A DNA stretch of 64,000 bases, from the NCBI RefSeq assembly GCF_001517085.1, contig NZ_LRAC01000155.1, forward strand, positions 62,001-126,000, read 5' to 3'. Position numbers and translations under genes: made by a program. Under the pieces are notes generated by a model, which saw nothing but the letters and a program-made list of their open reading frames with translations, made no database searches and was not told the DNA's origin. This document shows positions 62,838-64,000 of the stretch, piece by piece. Within the stretch, counting starts at the first letter, position 1; each line of letters opens with the position of its first letter. Source of the DNA: Paenibacillus sp. DMB5. Its GTDB lineage: Bacteria; Bacillota; Bacilli; Paenibacillales; Paenibacillaceae.

Positions 62838-64000
62838 GAATGTTACACGCAACAAACGCAAGTATGCCGCCTATTTCGTCTGCAGCTCCTTTTCGGTGAT
62901 GATTTTTTTTCTCTGTGCGCTGTTTGTTTTTCATCCGGCCATTAAAGATGACTTGATTCTAAGCACTGCGGCCAATACGATGCTGGCGGCGGAGGGGATC
63001 ATCTTTGTTTTCTCCTCGCTGTTCGTTCTGGTATCTGTCGGCTCCTTTCTGCAATCACGCAAGCTGGAGTTCGGCATCCTGCTGATGCATGGAATGACCA
63101 AAGGTCAGCTCAACAAAATGGTGTTTCTGGAAAATATGATGATCGGCGGCTCGGCCATCCTGAGCGGTACCCTGCTTGGCATGCTGCTGGGCAAGCTGTT
63201 TCTGATGATCGGGGCAGGCTTTCTCGGGATCGGTCCGCTGGAGTTTTATTTCTCCTGGCAGGCGCCTGTGCTGACAATCAGCAGCTTCGTCCTGCTGTTC
63301 GTCCTGATCTCTCTCGGGACCTTCGTCCTGATCGGGCAGGATTCCCCCCGCGGCCTGTTCCACGGGGGACGGAGGACGGAACAGGCTCCGCGGATATCCC
63401 TTCTGTGGGCTGCCGCCTCTGCACTGCTGCTGCTTGGCGGATACGCCCTTGCGGCCTCGGCTTCGGCCTCCTCGGTGGAGCGGGTCATGTTCCCGGTGGT
63501 TGCCATTACGGTTATCGGGACCTATCTGTTTTATACACAGCTAAGCCTGTATATTGCAGGTGTGCTGCGCAGCATACGCCGGTTCTACTGGCACAAGACG
63601 AATCTGATTATGCTGTCGGGACTGTCTTACCGCTGGAAGGCCAACGGGCGGATGTTTTTTATGGTGACGATTGTGTCGGCGGTATCCTTTACCTCTGTCG
63701 GCGTGTTTGCCTCGATTCATACCCTGTCCAGAGAGCTGAAGCTGGATTATCCGGCGGCTGTAGGCTATGTGGCCAAGGGCGATCAGGGCGGAGACAGGGA
63801 GAAGCATGATCTGCAGGGGATCCGCAGCGAGCTGGAGCGCCTCGGATTGCCTTATGAAACCTTAACGCTCCCGGTAAAATATGCGGAGGTAGCTTCCCAG
63901 ACGGGGCCGGACCTGACGCGCCAGTTACCTCTGATCGCTTACAGCGACTACCTGCAGGCTTTGGAGAAGGCGGGATTCGTCTCCGGCGAACAGCCGCTGC
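62812..64000 (+). CDS. BceB-like FtsX-family permease (partial)
   Basis: ATG 62812 has GGGAGGAG 6 bases upstream; the frame is open to the end of the window (396 codons). It starts MTFRQFAYRNVTRNKRKYAA, the typical BceB opening, and shows membrane helices near 18-40, 60-80, 105-135 and further on, with an FtsX-type loop HGMTKGQLNKMVFLENMM. The large extracellular domain begins near residue 300. It is the sensor-transporter partner of the Bce kinase. Confidence 0.93.
   Translation, partial: MTFRQFAYRNVTRNKRKYAAYFVCSSFSVMIFFLCALFVFHPAIKDDLILSTAANTMLAAEGIIFVFSSLFVLVSVGSFLQSRKLEFGILLMHGMTKGQLNKMVFLENMMIGGSAILSGTLLGMLLGKLFLMIGAGFLGIGPLEFYFSWQAPVLTISSFVLLFVLISLGTFVLIGQDSPRGLFHGGRRTEQAPRISLLWAAASALLLLGGYALAASASASSVERVMFPVVAITVIGTYLFYTQLSLYIAGVLRSIRRFYWHKTNLIMLSGLSYRWKANGRMFFMVTIVSAVSFTSVGVFASIHTLSRELKLDYPAAVGYVAKGDQGGDREKHDLQGIRSELERLGLPYETLTLPVKYAEVASQTGPDLTRQLPLIAYSDYLQALEKAGFVSGEQPL

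Overview
The window looks like a chromosome segment of a Paenibacillus-type Firmicute (inference). The signs are strong AGGAGG ribosome sites, frequent TTG/GTG starts, YesM/YesN-type two-component systems paired with large lipoprotein solute binders, a Bce-type module, and mid-to-high GC with AT-rich intergenic spacers. No rRNA, tRNA, phage, transposase or CRISPR array was seen.

Layout. 1-11.6 kb is an alpha-glucan/oligosaccharide locus: YesN/YesM regulators, a solute-binding lipoprotein, an odd LacI regulator, a GH13 enzyme, two LplB/LplC-type permeases and a GH31 glycosidase. The two transport promoters share a conserved array of AAAGTCCGG boxes. 11.6-19 kb holds a GNAT enzyme, an Rrf2 regulator with a methyltransferase, a cupin, a MarR/DHA2-efflux pair and glutamine-dependent NAD synthetase. 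19-28.4 kb is a pectin/galacturonate island: sugar isomerase-like protein, rhamnogalacturonan acetylesterase-like and other esterases, uxaC, uxaA, uxaB, a LacI regulator and a divergent pectin methylesterase, with matching LacI-type operators. 28.8-38.4 kb is a second YesM/YesN system with a solute-binding protein, two permeases, a DUF2961 protein and a further binding protein. 38.5-50.5 kb is housekeeping and accessory: AlkC-like glycosylase, manganese catalase, metallophosphoesterase, TetR, RNase H, Ung, an AI-2E-family exporter and small unknowns. 50.6-54.5 kb is the fructose operon fruR-fruK-fruA with a three-box operator. 54.6-64 kb holds a Crp-like regulator, a YitT-family protein behind a 255-nt leader with a 21-codon reading frame, an AIM24 protein, and a BceRS sensor pair separated from its BceAB transporter by a SemiSWEET, a MarR and an old-yellow-enzyme gene.

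How they work together. Three carbohydrate modules (glucan, pectin/uronate, fructose) each carry their own sensor or repressor and recognisable repeated operators, so regulation can be read from the DNA. The Bce module is linked across intervening genes by a TTACA-N4-TGTAA site in front of the transporter.

Quality warning. Seven genes (marR, nadE, yesN, DUF2961, alkC-like, manganese catalase, namA) are each broken by the loss of exactly one base, mostly in or next to CCG/CGG-rich tracts. The intact protein is recovered by adding one base. Uncorrected base-calling deletions are the simplest explanation. These genes are listed as pseudogenes spanning the full reconstructed frame.
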